Assembly: GCF_015840335.1 (NCBI RefSeq)
Contig: NZ_CP060395.1
Coordinates: 3,075,277 to 3,139,276 of the forward strand
Reading direction: 5' to 3'
Source of the DNA: Synechococcus sp. CBW1108
GTDB taxonomy: Bacteria > Cyanobacteriota > Cyanobacteriia > PCC-6307 > Cyanobiaceae
Length of the DNA: 64,000 nt
A program made the translations under genes and the position numbers. Shown in pieces: positions 36,465-45,897 of this stretch. The notes beneath the pieces were generated by a model, which was not told the origin of the DNA, searched no databases, and worked only from the letters and a program-made list of their open reading frames with translations. Numbering within the stretch: position 1 is the stretch's first letter; each line of letters opens with the position of its first letter.

Positions 36465-36579
36465 GCTTACGCGTTCGGCTAAGCCATTCACGGCCGAGCC
36501 CCTCTTGTGCGCCACCACAGGCCACGACCTGTGCATGAAAATCATGCACCAGTTCTTTTACTAAGCGAATTGACGCTTA
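36465..36579. promoter_or_regulatory. Inverted repeats between the EcsC and AbiE operons
   Basis: Four inverted repeats lie in the divergent promoter region: GCTTA/TAAGC at 36465-36484; CACAGG-N6-CCTGTG at 36516-36533; GTGCATGA-AAA-TCATGCAC at 36531-36549; and TAAGCG-N6-CGCTTA at 36562-36579. AbiEi antitoxins are known to bind inverted repeats upstream of their own gene and repress it. Two of these have the same 6-6-6 spacing. Which regulator binds cannot be told from sequence. Confidence 0.5.
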
Positions 36580-36667
36580 AAACTCATACACTGTGCTGCG
36601 CATGTCCTGACGCGGCCCAGGGCGGATGCCTACAGAAGCTGGATGGGAAAAAGGCTGCAGTTCTGTC

Positions 36668-37417
36668 ATGATGCGAAGTGTGGTGCGATATTCATTCAAG
36701 GAGGCCCTGGCACACCTTCCCCGCGGCGGCCCCTTGGGGCTGGATCTGCTGGCCGCCCACGGCATCACGGCCAAGCGGGCCTCCGCTCTGGTGCACTCGG
36801 GCTGGCTGTTGCGCCTCGGCCGCGGTGCCTACGCGCTTCCCGGCGACACCCTCCAGCGGGATGAGTGCCTGGCCTTCCTGGCGAAGCAGGTGCCTGGCCT
36901 GCATGTCGCCGGCAAAACGGCCCTGGCCTGGCGTGGTGTCCGTCACAACCTGGCCTACAGGGAAACCGTGGTGCTCTGGGGTGATCAGCCGGCGCGCCTT
37001 CCGGATTGGCTTGATGACGTCGTGCGTGTGCGCTACCGCGTGGCCCACATCTTTGCTCCGGAGCTGCCGGCGGGTCTGGGCTTGGCACCCCTGACCGGCG
37101 GCCATCCCGAACTGCCCGTGTCCACTCCTGAGCGGGCTTTGCTGGAGCTGCTCAGCGAGACCGGCAGCACCGAAGGCCTGGAGGAGGTTCGCCACCTGGT
37201 GGAGAGCACGCGCAACCTGCGGCTCCCGCTGTTGGATGAGCTTCTTGGCTACCTCACCCGCATCAAAGTTGTGCGCCTCGCAGCTCTTCTTGCAACCGAG
37301 CTGGAATTGCCCTGGGCAGCGTTGGCCCAGCAGCACAGCCGCCGCCTCGGCGGAGGTCGCCGCTGGGTTTCTGTGGGTCGTACGGGTGAACGGCTGGATC
37401 TGGCCGCAACCCCATGA
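36668..37417 (+). CDS. abiEi: AbiEi-type antitoxin
   Basis: The 249-residue protein is the antitoxin and repressor of a type IV toxin-antitoxin pair. The N-terminal winged helix (ITAKRASALVHSGWLLRLGRGAYALPG, residues about 27-55) is the hallmark of the family. The C-terminal domain contains STPERALLELLSE near 155. Its stop overlaps the toxin start by 4 bases (ATGA). I chose the ATG at 36668; the codons back to 36626 are unlike the family. Inverted repeats upstream fit autoregulation. Confidence 0.85.
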   Translation: MMRSVVRYSFKEALAHLPRGGPLGLDLLAAHGITAKRASALVHSGWLLRLGRGAYALPGDTLQRDECLAFLAKQVPGLHVAGKTALAWRGVRHNLAYRETVVLWGDQPARLPDWLDDVVRVRYRVAHIFAPELPAGLGLAPLTGGHPELPVSTPERALLELLSETGSTEGLEEVRHLVESTRNLRLPLLDELLGYLTRIKVVRLAALLATELELPWAALAQQHSRRLGGGRRWVSVGRTGERLDLAATP

Positions 37418-38337
37418 ACGGCGTCTACACCGCCACGGTTCGCCAGTTGCTGGACATCGCACCCGTGGTGTTCGAGTCACCCAACTTCGCCATCAAAGGT
37501 GGCACCGCCCTCAACCTGTTCCTGCACGACCTGCCCCGTTTGTCGGTCGATATCGATGTGGTGTTCACCGACCACACCCTTGATCGAGCAACCGCGTTGC
37601 AAGCCATCTCCAGTGAATTGCGGGTGATCAGCGACAAGCTTGAGGCCATGGGCCACGAGGTGCTGCTGCACAGAAACAGCGCCAACAACGAAAGCAAGTT
37701 GAAGGTCATGAGCCCGCTGGCCGAAGTGAAGGTGGAGGTAAATGAGGTGTTTCGCGGCACCCTGCTCCCGTTGCAGCAACGATCCCTCTCACCAGCCACG
37801 GAGGAGGAATTTGCCCAGGCGGTCACCCTGCCCTTGCTCGCCACCGCTGAGCTCTATGGCAGCAAGCTTGTGGCCGCCATGGACCGGCAGCATCCCGGCG
37901 ATCTCTTTGATGTTCATGTTCTCTACAACGACATGGGCCTGACCCCAGAGATCGTGGATTGCTTCGTGGTCTATCTGGCCAGCCATAACAGGCCGGTGCA
38001 TGAGGTGCTGAAGCCCCGTCTGCATCCGTTGGAAGCCACGTTCGCCAATCAGTTCGATGGCATGACCCGCGCTGAGATCAGCCTGGACACACTGGAGCAG
38101 ACCCGAGAAGGTCTGGTGCAGGACCTGCCCCGCGCCCTCACCGATCAGCACCGCACTTTCCTGCTTTCGCTGGTGCAGAACCAACCCCGCTGGGAGTGCA
38201 TGCCGTTTGCCCATCTGAAGGAGCTTCCGGCCATCCGCTGGAAACTTCAGAACCTGGCAAAGCTGAAGGGTGCCAAGCGCGCAGAACAGCTGCAGGGGCT
38301 TGAGGCCTGTTTTCAGCAGGAAGAAGGACTGCGCTGA
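37414..38337 (+). CDS. abiEii: AbiEii-type nucleotidyltransferase toxin
   Basis: The 307-residue toxin has the nucleotidyltransferase pattern: AIKGGTALNLF near 28, then RLSVDIDVVFTD near 42 (the Asp pair), and a later KLVAAMDRQHPGDLFDVH near 150. Family members add nucleotides to targets (tRNA ends for related toxins) and arrest growth. It is coupled to the AbiEi gene. It ends just before a scar of the large helicase gene. Intact. Confidence 0.88.
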   Translation: MNGVYTATVRQLLDIAPVVFESPNFAIKGGTALNLFLHDLPRLSVDIDVVFTDHTLDRATALQAISSELRVISDKLEAMGHEVLLHRNSANNESKLKVMSPLAEVKVEVNEVFRGTLLPLQQRSLSPATEEEFAQAVTLPLLATAELYGSKLVAAMDRQHPGDLFDVHVLYNDMGLTPEIVDCFVVYLASHNRPVHEVLKPRLHPLEATFANQFDGMTRAEISLDTLEQTREGLVQDLPRALTDQHRTFLLSLVQNQPRWECMPFAHLKELPAIRWKLQNLAKLKGAKRAEQLQGLEACFQQEEGLR

Positions 38338-38343
38338 TGCCTC

Positions 38344-38425
38344 AGCGCCGCGTTCCACCCCACCACGCCAGTCATCAGGGCACCGGGCGGGATTGGTTCC
38401 CGCAGAGTCTGTGCCCTATCGACGC
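38344..38425 (+). pseudogene. Scar: remnant of the DUF1998-type helicase 5' end
   Basis: Two blocks match the start of the helicase gene that begins at 39273. TTCCACCCCACCACGCC (38353-38369) matches a helicase segment near 39335 (AFHPTTP). A second block, CATCAGGGCACC...GATTGGTTCCCGCAGA near 38373-38405, matches one near 39440 (FHQGTRRNWFPQ). The blocks are in different phases, so about 80 bases between them were lost. This marks a partial duplication or an insertion breakpoint between the AbiE and HigBA pairs. Confidence 0.65.
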
Positions 38426-38827
38426 CTACACCGCCACGCGGGCTGTGGAGCTCTGAGCCGCTGTGCTGCCTGTGCGACGAATCAACACATCAGCTGGCAG
38501 GTCAAACTTCTCCACCAGCTTTCGGATCATGGCCAACGTCAGCGAGCGCTGGTTGTTCATCACCTCTGAGATACGCCCGCTGCTCCCGATGACGCCTTCC
38601 AGGTCTTTGCGCGACAGGCCGCGTTGCTCCAGTACGAATTCAATCGCGGCAATAGGCTCAGGTGGGCTGATGGGATGATGCTTGGCCTCATAGTCATCAA
38701 CCAAAACTGTCAGCACTTCAAGCCGATCCCGTTCAGGACTGCCTGATGATGCATCCAGGCAGCGATCAATCTCTTGAAGGGCAAGCTCGTAATCGGCTTC
38801 GTTGCGAATGGGCTTGATGGGTTGCAT
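38426..38827 (-). CDS. higA: HigA-type antitoxin
   Basis: The 133-residue protein has a helix-turn-helix in its second half (RGLSRKDLEGVIGSSGRISEVM near 70-91, then RSLTLAMIRKLVEKFDLP). The first half is an acidic helical region with DDYEAKHHPI. It follows the toxin gene with an 8-base gap, the usual inverted order of hig loci. It should neutralise HigB and repress the pair. Confidence 0.85.
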   Translation of the reverse strand: MQPIKPIRNEADYELALQEIDRCLDASSGSPERDRLEVLTVLVDDYEAKHHPISPPEPIAAIEFVLEQRGLSRKDLEGVIGSSGRISEVMNNQRSLTLAMIRKLVEKFDLPADVLIRRTGSTAAQSSTARVAV

Positions 38828-38835
38828 GAAGTGTC

Positions 38836-39132
38836 TCAGATGATTGAAGCGTCGATCTTGTCGTACTCGGCGTGGCTGCCAATGAATCGAATAAAGATCG
38901 CTTTGAAGTCGTAGTCCACCTTGACGACGAGGCGATATTTGTTGCCGCTGATGTTGAAGACAACCCTGTTGTTCGCAAGAAAACTGGCACTTGCAAACTT
39001 GTCTTTGATCTCCTGGGGATTGCTCCAGCTGGCCGCCTTGGCCAGGGCATGCCAGGCCTTGAGGGGTTGTTCAGCATCGCCATGGCCTGACTCCCAGAAC
39101 TGCACCAAGGCTTTCTTGGCGATGACGCGCAC
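38836..39132 (-). CDS. higB: HigB-type mRNA interferase toxin
   Basis: The 98-residue RelE-fold toxin has the family pattern: KALVQFWESGHGDAEQPLKAWH near 8-29, NRVVFNISGNKYRLVVKVDYD near 55-75, and IRFIGSHAEYDKID at the end. HigB cleaves ribosome-bound mRNA. It precedes higA on the same strand. The pair lies divergently to the large helicase gene and may share the intergenic promoter region. Confidence 0.9.
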   Translation of the reverse strand: MRVIAKKALVQFWESGHGDAEQPLKAWHALAKAASWSNPQEIKDKFASASFLANNRVVFNISGNKYRLVVKVDYDFKAIFIRFIGSHAEYDKIDASII

Positions 39133-39272
39133 TTGAAATGGCAGCTCCTCCCATTATGGGAGGAAAGGGCCTGCTGTCGAGTGGCTGGTGGTTATGCATG
39201 GAATGCATGGATCAGAACCATTGGCAGCACTGGGATCTCGATTAGCCTGGAGCAGCAGAATCGCGGTATCCC

Positions 39273-42200
39273 TTGCTCCCCTCCGTTGTTGCGAGCGAGC
39301 TGGAGCAGGTGGCCGCTGATGCCATCCGCACCGCTTTTCACCCCACCACGCCGGGCTTCTCGGGGCTGATCGATCGCTTTCTGGCCGATCGCGAGCAGCT
39401 GCTCAAGGGCCCCTACGTGTCGGTGGCCCTGCCCTTTCACCAGGGCACAAGGCGCAACTGGTTCCCGCAGATCCCACTGCCCTTCCCGCCCTATCGGCAT
39501 CAGGAAAAAGCCTTTGATCGGCTATTGCCTGGCACACCCCGAAACACCCTGGTGGCGACCGGCACCGGTTCGGGCAAAACGGAGTGCTTCCTACTGCCGC
39601 TCCTGGAGCACTGCCGCCAGCAGCAGGCCCAGGGCACCCGCGGCATCAAAGCGATCCTGATCTATCCGATGAATGCCCTGGCCACAGACCAGGCCAGGCG
39701 CATTGCTGATCTGATCCACACCATTCCTGCGCTTTCGGGCCTGCGAGCAGGCCTTTACATCGGCTCCAGCGATGAGGAGCAAACGGTGGCGATGACCGCC
39801 ACCAGCGTGATCACCAACAAAGAGGCGCTGCAGAAGGCTCCGCCCGACATCCTGCTCACCAACTACAAGCAGCTCGACTACCTGCTGATCCAACCCCAGG
39901 TGCAGGGGCTGTGGGAGCACAACGGCCGTCTGAGCGATGGCACCAGTGTGTTGCGTTATCTGGTGGTGGATGAGTTCCACACCTTTGATGGCGCCCAGGG
40001 CACCGACCTGGCCTGTCTGATCCGCCGCCTGCGCGATCGTCTCCAGTGCCCTGGTGATGAACTGGTGTGCGTGGGCACCTCCGCCACCCTCGGCGGCCCG
40101 GAATCGCGTGAGGCGATGCGCAGCTATGCGGGGCAGATCTTTGCCAGCAGCTTTGAGCCCGCCTCGCTCATTGAAGAAGAGCGCCTCAGCCCCGAGGAGT
40201 TCTTCCGGGATCACACCGCCTTTGGCGAGGAGGGGCTCCGCCTCTTGCCCTTGCCCGGGCTTGAAGCCCTGGATCAACTCGATCCTGAACACGCCGCCAG
40301 CGCGGAGACCTACCTCGCGGCCCAGGCATCGCTCTGGCTGGGGGATTCGCTGCCACTACCGCCTGAGGGCAACGTTCAAAACGACAGCTGGCGTCTTGCA
40401 TTGGGCAACCAGCTCGGCACCCTGCCGGCTGTGCACAACCTGGTGCGCCAGGCCGCAGGCACCTGCTCGATCGAGGAGTTGCTGGAACGCTTCTCGCGTC
40501 AGCTGGGCCTGGGCGATCAGTACCCACGCCGTTACCGCGTGCTGCTGCTCGAGAGCCTGCTCGCGCTCATCGCCCACGCCCGCCGCCGCACCACCAAGCT
40601 CGATGGCAGCCCCGTGGTGGTGCCCTGGCTCAACCTGCGCGTGCAGCTTTGGTTGCGCGAGCTCAAACGCATGGTGGCTTCCGTGGAGGCCACACCCCAG
40701 CTGCGCCATTCCGATGATCTGGCCGGCAGCGACAACAGCGTCCACCTCCCCGTGGTGCATTGCCGCGATTGCGGCGCCACCGCCTGGACCTCCACAGCCC
40801 TCAACTCCACCAGCAACACGCTGGACCGCGCCAACAACCTCCGCAACTTCTACAAAGCCTTCTTCTCCGGTGCTCCGGAGCTCCGCTACCTCTTCCCCCA
40901 AGGCGGCCCTTCCAATGAGGGAGCCTGCAGCCACCAGCTGTGTGCCAGCTGCCTGTCGTTTCATCCCGCCAAGGAGCTAGCCGACGCCACGCCATCCGGC
41001 GCTGTGCCCGTCTGCCCCACCTGCCAGAGCCGAGAGCTGGTGCCGGTCGATATTCCTGACTGCAGCATCGTTGACGACAACAACCACCCGCGGGTCAGCC
41101 GCGACTGTCCTTACTGCAACGCCCAGCAGAGTTTGCTGTTGATCGGTTCTTCTGCCGCCAACCTCACCAGTACCTGGAGCGCCTCCCTGTTTGCCTCCGC
41201 CTTCAACGGCGACAAGAAGCTGCTGGCCTTCTCCGATTCGGTTCAGGACGCTGCCCACCGCGCCGGCTACATCGCGGCCCGCGCTTATCGCACCTCCTTC
41301 CGCACCGCCCTCACCACAACAGTCCAAGAAGCGAACGCGCCACTGCCACTCGATCAGCTGCAGGAGCGCCTGATCAGCGAGTGGCAGCAGCGCTTGCCTA
41401 ACCCGGTCGACTTCGCCGCCACCTTTATCCCCCACGACCTGGAGTGGCTGCGCGAATGGGATGCCCTCCAGCAGCAGCTCACACCAAGCCTGGAGGCCAC
41501 CAGCACCCTGATGCGCTTCGTGTGCGATCGGCTGCGCTTTGAGGTGGCCGCCGAATTCGGCTACCGCTCACGCCTGGGCTCCTCGGTGGAGCAAGCCGGT
41601 GCGTTGGCGGCCGCTGTGGATCCTGCCGCGGTGAACAAGCTGCTGCCAGGCCTGCTCAGCCAGCTGCAGAACGAGGTGGAGCCCCTGCGCGGCCTGCGCC
41701 TCGGCCAACTGCAGCAGCTCGTGGTGGGCCTGCTGCAGCACCTGCGCCAACGCGGCGCTCTGGCCCTGAGCGAGCTGGTGGGTCGAGACGGCAAGGGCAG
41801 CCGCTACCTGGAGAGCGGCGGTGAAGACACCTATCCCTTCAACCAGATCCCCCACACGCCGAAGTTCGGACGCACCGCCAGTCGACCGATCTTTCTCACC
41901 AGCTACCGCGGCAAGGGGCGATTCGAGCAGCTGGTGCGCGACTTCGGCCGCCCCACCTGGGCACAGCACTGGCTGCAGCGCACGGCGATCGCTGCAAGCC
42001 CCCTAGATGCGGAACAGCAGAAGGAAACCCTGAACGCCGTCATCGACGCCTTGTGCCAGGCCGGTCTGTTGGTGCAGCTCAGCGGCGGCCGGGGTGAGCG
42101 CATCTGGGCGATCCCGCCCGCAGCGGTGAGCGTGAGCCATGAGGCACACCCCGTGCGCTGTGAGCACTGCGGCGACATGCACAGCGTGCCCACCGACCAG

Positions 42201-45200
42201 CTCAGCCTCTGGGATGGCCTGCCCTGTCAGGTGCGCCATTGCTCCGGCAGCTACCGCTCTGATCCCCGCGGCGGGCTACCGCTCTATCGGCGGCTCTACC
42301 AACGCGGCGAGGTGCATCGCATCGTCGCCCGCGAACACACCGGCCTGCTGGAGCGGGCCGATCGCGAGCGGCTCGAAACCCAGTTCATCCGCGGCGAGTA
42401 CCGCAGCGACCCCAACCTGCTCTCGGCCACCTCCACCCTGGAGATGGGCATCAACATCGGCGATCTCTCCACGGTGCTGCTGGCGTCGGTGCCACCGGAG
42501 CCGGCCAACTACCTGCAACGCATCGGCCGCGCCGGCCGCCGCGACGGCAACGCCATGGTGGGAACGCTCGTGACGGGCACAGCCCACGACCTCTATTTCT
42601 TCTCCGACCCGCGCGAGATGCTGCAGGGGCAGGTGAATCCCCCTGGCTGCTATCTCGATGCGGCCGCCATCCTGCGTCGCCAGCTGCTCGCCTACAGCCT
42701 CGATCGCTGGGTCGCGGGTGGGCTTGATCCACAGGCGTTGCCGCGCAAGCTCAAACCGGTGCTCGATGGCGTGGAGAAGGCAGCCGGCGGCAGCATCCCC
42801 CAGGAGTTCCCCTACACCTGGCTGGGCTGGGTGCAGGCCCATCAGGCCGATCTGCTGGAGCGCTTCTGCGGCTTGTTCGGAGAAGAGCTGCAGGCGGCCA
42901 GTGCCGCTGATCTGCGTGCGTTCCTGCTCACCCCCGCCGATAGCGGTGGGGATGGCGCCTTCGATGCGCCCTTCGCGCAGGAACTGCTGGCCCGCCTGCG
43001 CGATCTGGTGGCTGAACGGAAGCGGTTGGGTGCAGAGGCCCGCAAACTGCGCGAGCGCTACAACAAGCTCTGCGAGCGGCCCGACGACGGCCTCACCCCC
43101 GAAGAGCGGGAGGCCAAAGACTCCATCCGCCGCGAGCAGTTCGCCTACAACCAGCTGCGCAAAGACCTCGACGCTCGGCCACTGCTGGCGATGCTCACCG
43201 ACGAGGGCTTCCTGCCGAACTACGCCTTCCCGGAAGCGGGCGTCACGCTCAAGTCGGTGCTCTGGCGCAAGCTGCCAGGCCGCTCCGGCGATGGCCGCCG
43301 CAGCGAGGAACTGCCGCCCCTGAGCTACGAGCGCCCGGCCAACGTGGCCATCCGCGAGCTGGTGCCCGATGGCCAGTTCTATGCCCAGGGCCGCCGCGTC
43401 AAGGTTGATCAGGTCGATCCCAACCTCAACCAACCCGAGCGCTGGCGCTTCTGCCCCTCCTGCTCCTACGCCAGCCGCGAGACCGACGACGACTTCGGCC
43501 GCAAGGAATGCCCCCGCTGCGGCAGCAGCGGCTATGCCGACCACGGTCAGGTGAAGGAGATGGCCCGCCTGCGCCAGGTGCAGGCCACCACCGAGGACGC
43601 CCGCAGCCGCTTCGGGGATGACAGCGACGAACGCAATCCGCTGTTCTTCCACCGCGAGCTGCTGATCGTGCCCGACCACAGCCGCCGCGAGATTTCGCTG
43701 GCGATCGCCGATGAGGAGTTCCCCTTCGGTGCTGAATACCTGGCCAGCACCACCTTCCGTGAGATCAACTTCGGCGAGCAGGCCGTGGTCGGCGCCAGCC
43801 ACGCCATCGCCGGCAAGGCCCTCAAGGTGAAGGGTTTTGAGCTCTGCCGCAGCTGCGGCAAGGTGCAGCGCGGCCTCGCCAAGGCCAGCAACCACACCTG
43901 GGGCTGCCGGTATCGCGACAAGCCCGACGACGCCCAGCTGCGCCAGCTGCTGTTCATGTATCGGGAGTTCAACTCCGAGGCCCTGCGCTTCCTGCTGCCC
44001 GGCGCCAACTTCTGGGATGAGGCGGGCCAGCCGTCCTTTATCGGCGCCCTGCACCTGGGCCTGCGTCAGCGCTTCGGCGGCAAGGTGGACCACCTGCAAT
44101 CCGCCCTCGGCGAGGAACCCCAGCCCGGCAGCCAGCAGCGCAAAACCTTCCTCTATCTCTTTGATTCCGTTCCCGGTGGGACGGGCTATGTGCGCCAACT
44201 GATCGAAGCGGGCGGCAAGGATCTACGAGCCGTGTTCGAGCAGTCGCTGCAGCATCTGCAGGCCTGCCGCTGCAGCGATGGCTGCTACCGCTGCATCTTC
44301 ATGTACCGGCAGCGCTTTGATCGCGAGCGCACCAGCAAACGGCGGGCGATCGAGCAATTGCAGACGATCCTGAGCCGCTGGGAGGAACTGCAGCCCTCAG
44401 AGCGCAGCCTCTCGGAGGTGGTGATCAACACCCGCGCCGAAAGCGAACTGGAGCTGCGCTTCATCGAAAAGCTGCGAGAAGGCAAAGGCAAGCCACCTGG
44501 GGTCACCGTCACCCTGCGCGAGGACTTCATCAAGGGCAACAAGGGCTACCTGCTGACCTTCAACAGTGGCTCCAGCGTGGTGAGCTGGAAGGTGGAGCAG
44601 CAGGTTCCGATCGGTGAGGCCGAGGGTGTTCGCGCCTTTTCTCGTGCCGATTTCCTGCTCACACCAACGGCTGGCGGCAAACCGATCGCTGTCTACACCG
44701 ATGGCTGGGAATACCACCGCGGCCGGCTGGCCACAGATGCCGAACAGCGCATGGCCTTGCAGCGCAGCTGTCGCTACCTCTTCTGGGCCCTCAGCTGGGA
44801 TGACGTTGTGGAGGCACCTCCCACGGCGCAGGCACCACTGGAGCCCAACGGGCTTGCAGTGGGGATGATGCCAGACTTTGCTTCCAAAAATCGCGAAAAC
44901 TATCTTGAACGTTGGTGGCCCCAAAGCGTCTTAGACGACCTTTCACAACGACCAGTCCCAATTCCTCGCGAAGTTCAGCTGGCTAACAGTCTGCAATTGC
45001 TGATGGCCTACCTGGCCAATCCTTCCGAAGCACTTTGGCAGGGTCTCGCGCAAATGTTTTGCCTTGCCCAGCGCCCGCCCATGCCTCCAGTGCAGATCCA
45101 TGATCCATCTTTAATGGCACCACGAGAGGCTCTGAATCTCAATTCACATGTCGAGGAGTGGAGGCAGGGCGGTGAATCTCCCCGAGTGGGTCAACACCTC

Positions 45201-45830
45201 GCTCCTGTGCCAGAACTGCAGATTCTCAATCTCGTCGATCTGGGTCTGCATAAAACTGACAGGCTGCATCCTTGCGCCAGTTTTCGGGCCATTCATTTTG
45301 AACCTGATCGTTCCAGCTCTGAGCGACAACAGCAGCTGGCCTGGCGCGAATGGTTACGCCAGGGAAACCTCTTCCAGTTCCTGCCCCATCTGCTGATCTC
45401 CACGCCGGGCTGGGGTGGGAGCGAGCAACCCGCCGCCGTGGACCCACCCCAGGTGTGGGTGGAGGCCGAGCCAGCCAAGGCAGCTCCGGAAGGCCCAGGC
45501 GCCCCAGAAACCGCTGTTGCTGCGTCGCAACAGGCCTGGCAGGCCCTCAGCCGCTTTGCGCCAGCCGACGTGCAGCCGCTGCTGCAGGCATTGGAGGCAG
45601 CCTGGCAAGGCACCGATCGGCCCTTGCCTGAGCAGGCCTTTGAGCTGGAAGGGCCGAAGGGTGATGTGATCGCCCAGGCTGAACTCGCCTGGCCGGATCA
45701 GCGGCTGGCGGTGGTGATCGAGTCTGTTGATGCGGAAGCCTTCACTGCCGCGGGCTGGCGCTGCTGGTCGGTAGAGGATCCTCCTGCCGCCACAGCCGCC
45801 GCCCTGATGGAGGCCCTTCCACCGTCCTGA
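39273..45830 (+). CDS. Very large DEAD/DEAH helicase with DUF1998-type region and C-terminal nuclease-like domain
   Basis: The 2185-residue protein starts with a superfamily 2 helicase: VATGTGSGKTECF near 95, VVDEFHTFDGAQGTD near 230, SATLGG near 269, and TSTLEMGINIGDLS and RIGRAGRRDGN near 1055-1090. Several Cys pairs suggest zinc sites (HCRDCGA near 496, CSHQLCASC near 551, CPTC near 580, CPYC near 611, CPSC and CPRC near 1394-1415). A DUF1998/MZB-like region follows: LFDSVPGGTGY near 1629 and CRCSDGCYRC near 1665. Beyond it lies a Vsr/PD-(D/E)XK-like segment (AVYTDGWEYHRGR near 1807). The start is TTG at 39273; no ATG fits better. It may replace DISARM DrmA and DrmB in one chain. Confidence 0.75.
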   Translation: MLPSVVASELEQVAADAIRTAFHPTTPGFSGLIDRFLADREQLLKGPYVSVALPFHQGTRRNWFPQIPLPFPPYRHQEKAFDRLLPGTPRNTLVATGTGSGKTECFLLPLLEHCRQQQAQGTRGIKAILIYPMNALATDQARRIADLIHTIPALSGLRAGLYIGSSDEEQTVAMTATSVITNKEALQKAPPDILLTNYKQLDYLLIQPQVQGLWEHNGRLSDGTSVLRYLVVDEFHTFDGAQGTDLACLIRRLRDRLQCPGDELVCVGTSATLGGPESREAMRSYAGQIFASSFEPASLIEEERLSPEEFFRDHTAFGEEGLRLLPLPGLEALDQLDPEHAASAETYLAAQASLWLGDSLPLPPEGNVQNDSWRLALGNQLGTLPAVHNLVRQAAGTCSIEELLERFSRQLGLGDQYPRRYRVLLLESLLALIAHARRRTTKLDGSPVVVPWLNLRVQLWLRELKRMVASVEATPQLRHSDDLAGSDNSVHLPVVHCRDCGATAWTSTALNSTSNTLDRANNLRNFYKAFFSGAPELRYLFPQGGPSNEGACSHQLCASCLSFHPAKELADATPSGAVPVCPTCQSRELVPVDIPDCSIVDDNNHPRVSRDCPYCNAQQSLLLIGSSAANLTSTWSASLFASAFNGDKKLLAFSDSVQDAAHRAGYIAARAYRTSFRTALTTTVQEANAPLPLDQLQERLISEWQQRLPNPVDFAATFIPHDLEWLREWDALQQQLTPSLEATSTLMRFVCDRLRFEVAAEFGYRSRLGSSVEQAGALAAAVDPAAVNKLLPGLLSQLQNEVEPLRGLRLGQLQQLVVGLLQHLRQRGALALSELVGRDGKGSRYLESGGEDTYPFNQIPHTPKFGRTASRPIFLTSYRGKGRFEQLVRDFGRPTWAQHWLQRTAIAASPLDAEQQKETLNAVIDALCQAGLLVQLSGGRGERIWAIPPAAVSVSHEAHPVRCEHCGDMHSVPTDQLSLWDGLPCQVRHCSGSYRSDPRGGLPLYRRLYQRGEVHRIVAREHTGLLERADRERLETQFIRGEYRSDPNLLSATSTLEMGINIGDLSTVLLASVPPEPANYLQRIGRAGRRDGNAMVGTLVTGTAHDLYFFSDPREMLQGQVNPPGCYLDAAAILRRQLLAYSLDRWVAGGLDPQALPRKLKPVLDGVEKAAGGSIPQEFPYTWLGWVQAHQADLLERFCGLFGEELQAASAADLRAFLLTPADSGGDGAFDAPFAQELLARLRDLVAERKRLGAEARKLRERYNKLCERPDDGLTPEEREAKDSIRREQFAYNQLRKDLDARPLLAMLTDEGFLPNYAFPEAGVTLKSVLWRKLPGRSGDGRRSEELPPLSYERPANVAIRELVPDGQFYAQGRRVKVDQVDPNLNQPERWRFCPSCSYASRETDDDFGRKECPRCGSSGYADHGQVKEMARLRQVQATTEDARSRFGDDSDERNPLFFHRELLIVPDHSRREISLAIADEEFPFGAEYLASTTFREINFGEQAVVGASHAIAGKALKVKGFELCRSCGKVQRGLAKASNHTWGCRYRDKPDDAQLRQLLFMYREFNSEALRFLLPGANFWDEAGQPSFIGALHLGLRQRFGGKVDHLQSALGEEPQPGSQQRKTFLYLFDSVPGGTGYVRQLIEAGGKDLRAVFEQSLQHLQACRCSDGCYRCIFMYRQRFDRERTSKRRAIEQLQTILSRWEELQPSERSLSEVVINTRAESELELRFIEKLREGKGKPPGVTVTLREDFIKGNKGYLLTFNSGSSVVSWKVEQQVPIGEAEGVRAFSRADFLLTPTAGGKPIAVYTDGWEYHRGRLATDAEQRMALQRSCRYLFWALSWDDVVEAPPTAQAPLEPNGLAVGMMPDFASKNRENYLERWWPQSVLDDLSQRPVPIPREVQLANSLQLLMAYLANPSEALWQGLAQMFCLAQRPPMPPVQIHDPSLMAPREALNLNSHVEEWRQGGESPRVGQHLAPVPELQILNLVDLGLHKTDRLHPCASFRAIHFEPDRSSSERQQQLAWREWLRQGNLFQFLPHLLISTPGWGGSEQPAAVDPPQVWVEAEPAKAAPEGPGAPETAVAASQQAWQALSRFAPADVQPLLQALEAAWQGTDRPLPEQAFELEGPKGDVIAQAELAWPDQRLAVVIESVDAEAFTAAGWRCWSVEDPPAATAAALMEALPPS

Positions 45831-45897
45831 TCCACGTCCAATCCACTCCGCCACCGCCTGACCCCTCAGCCATCACCGACCCCGCCCCGCACCTGAC

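Noticed and set aside
42276-44198. Minus-strand open frame of 640 codons inside the large helicase gene
   Set aside because: Low-complexity Ala/Gly/Leu translation, shadow of the GC-rich helicase gene; no family character.
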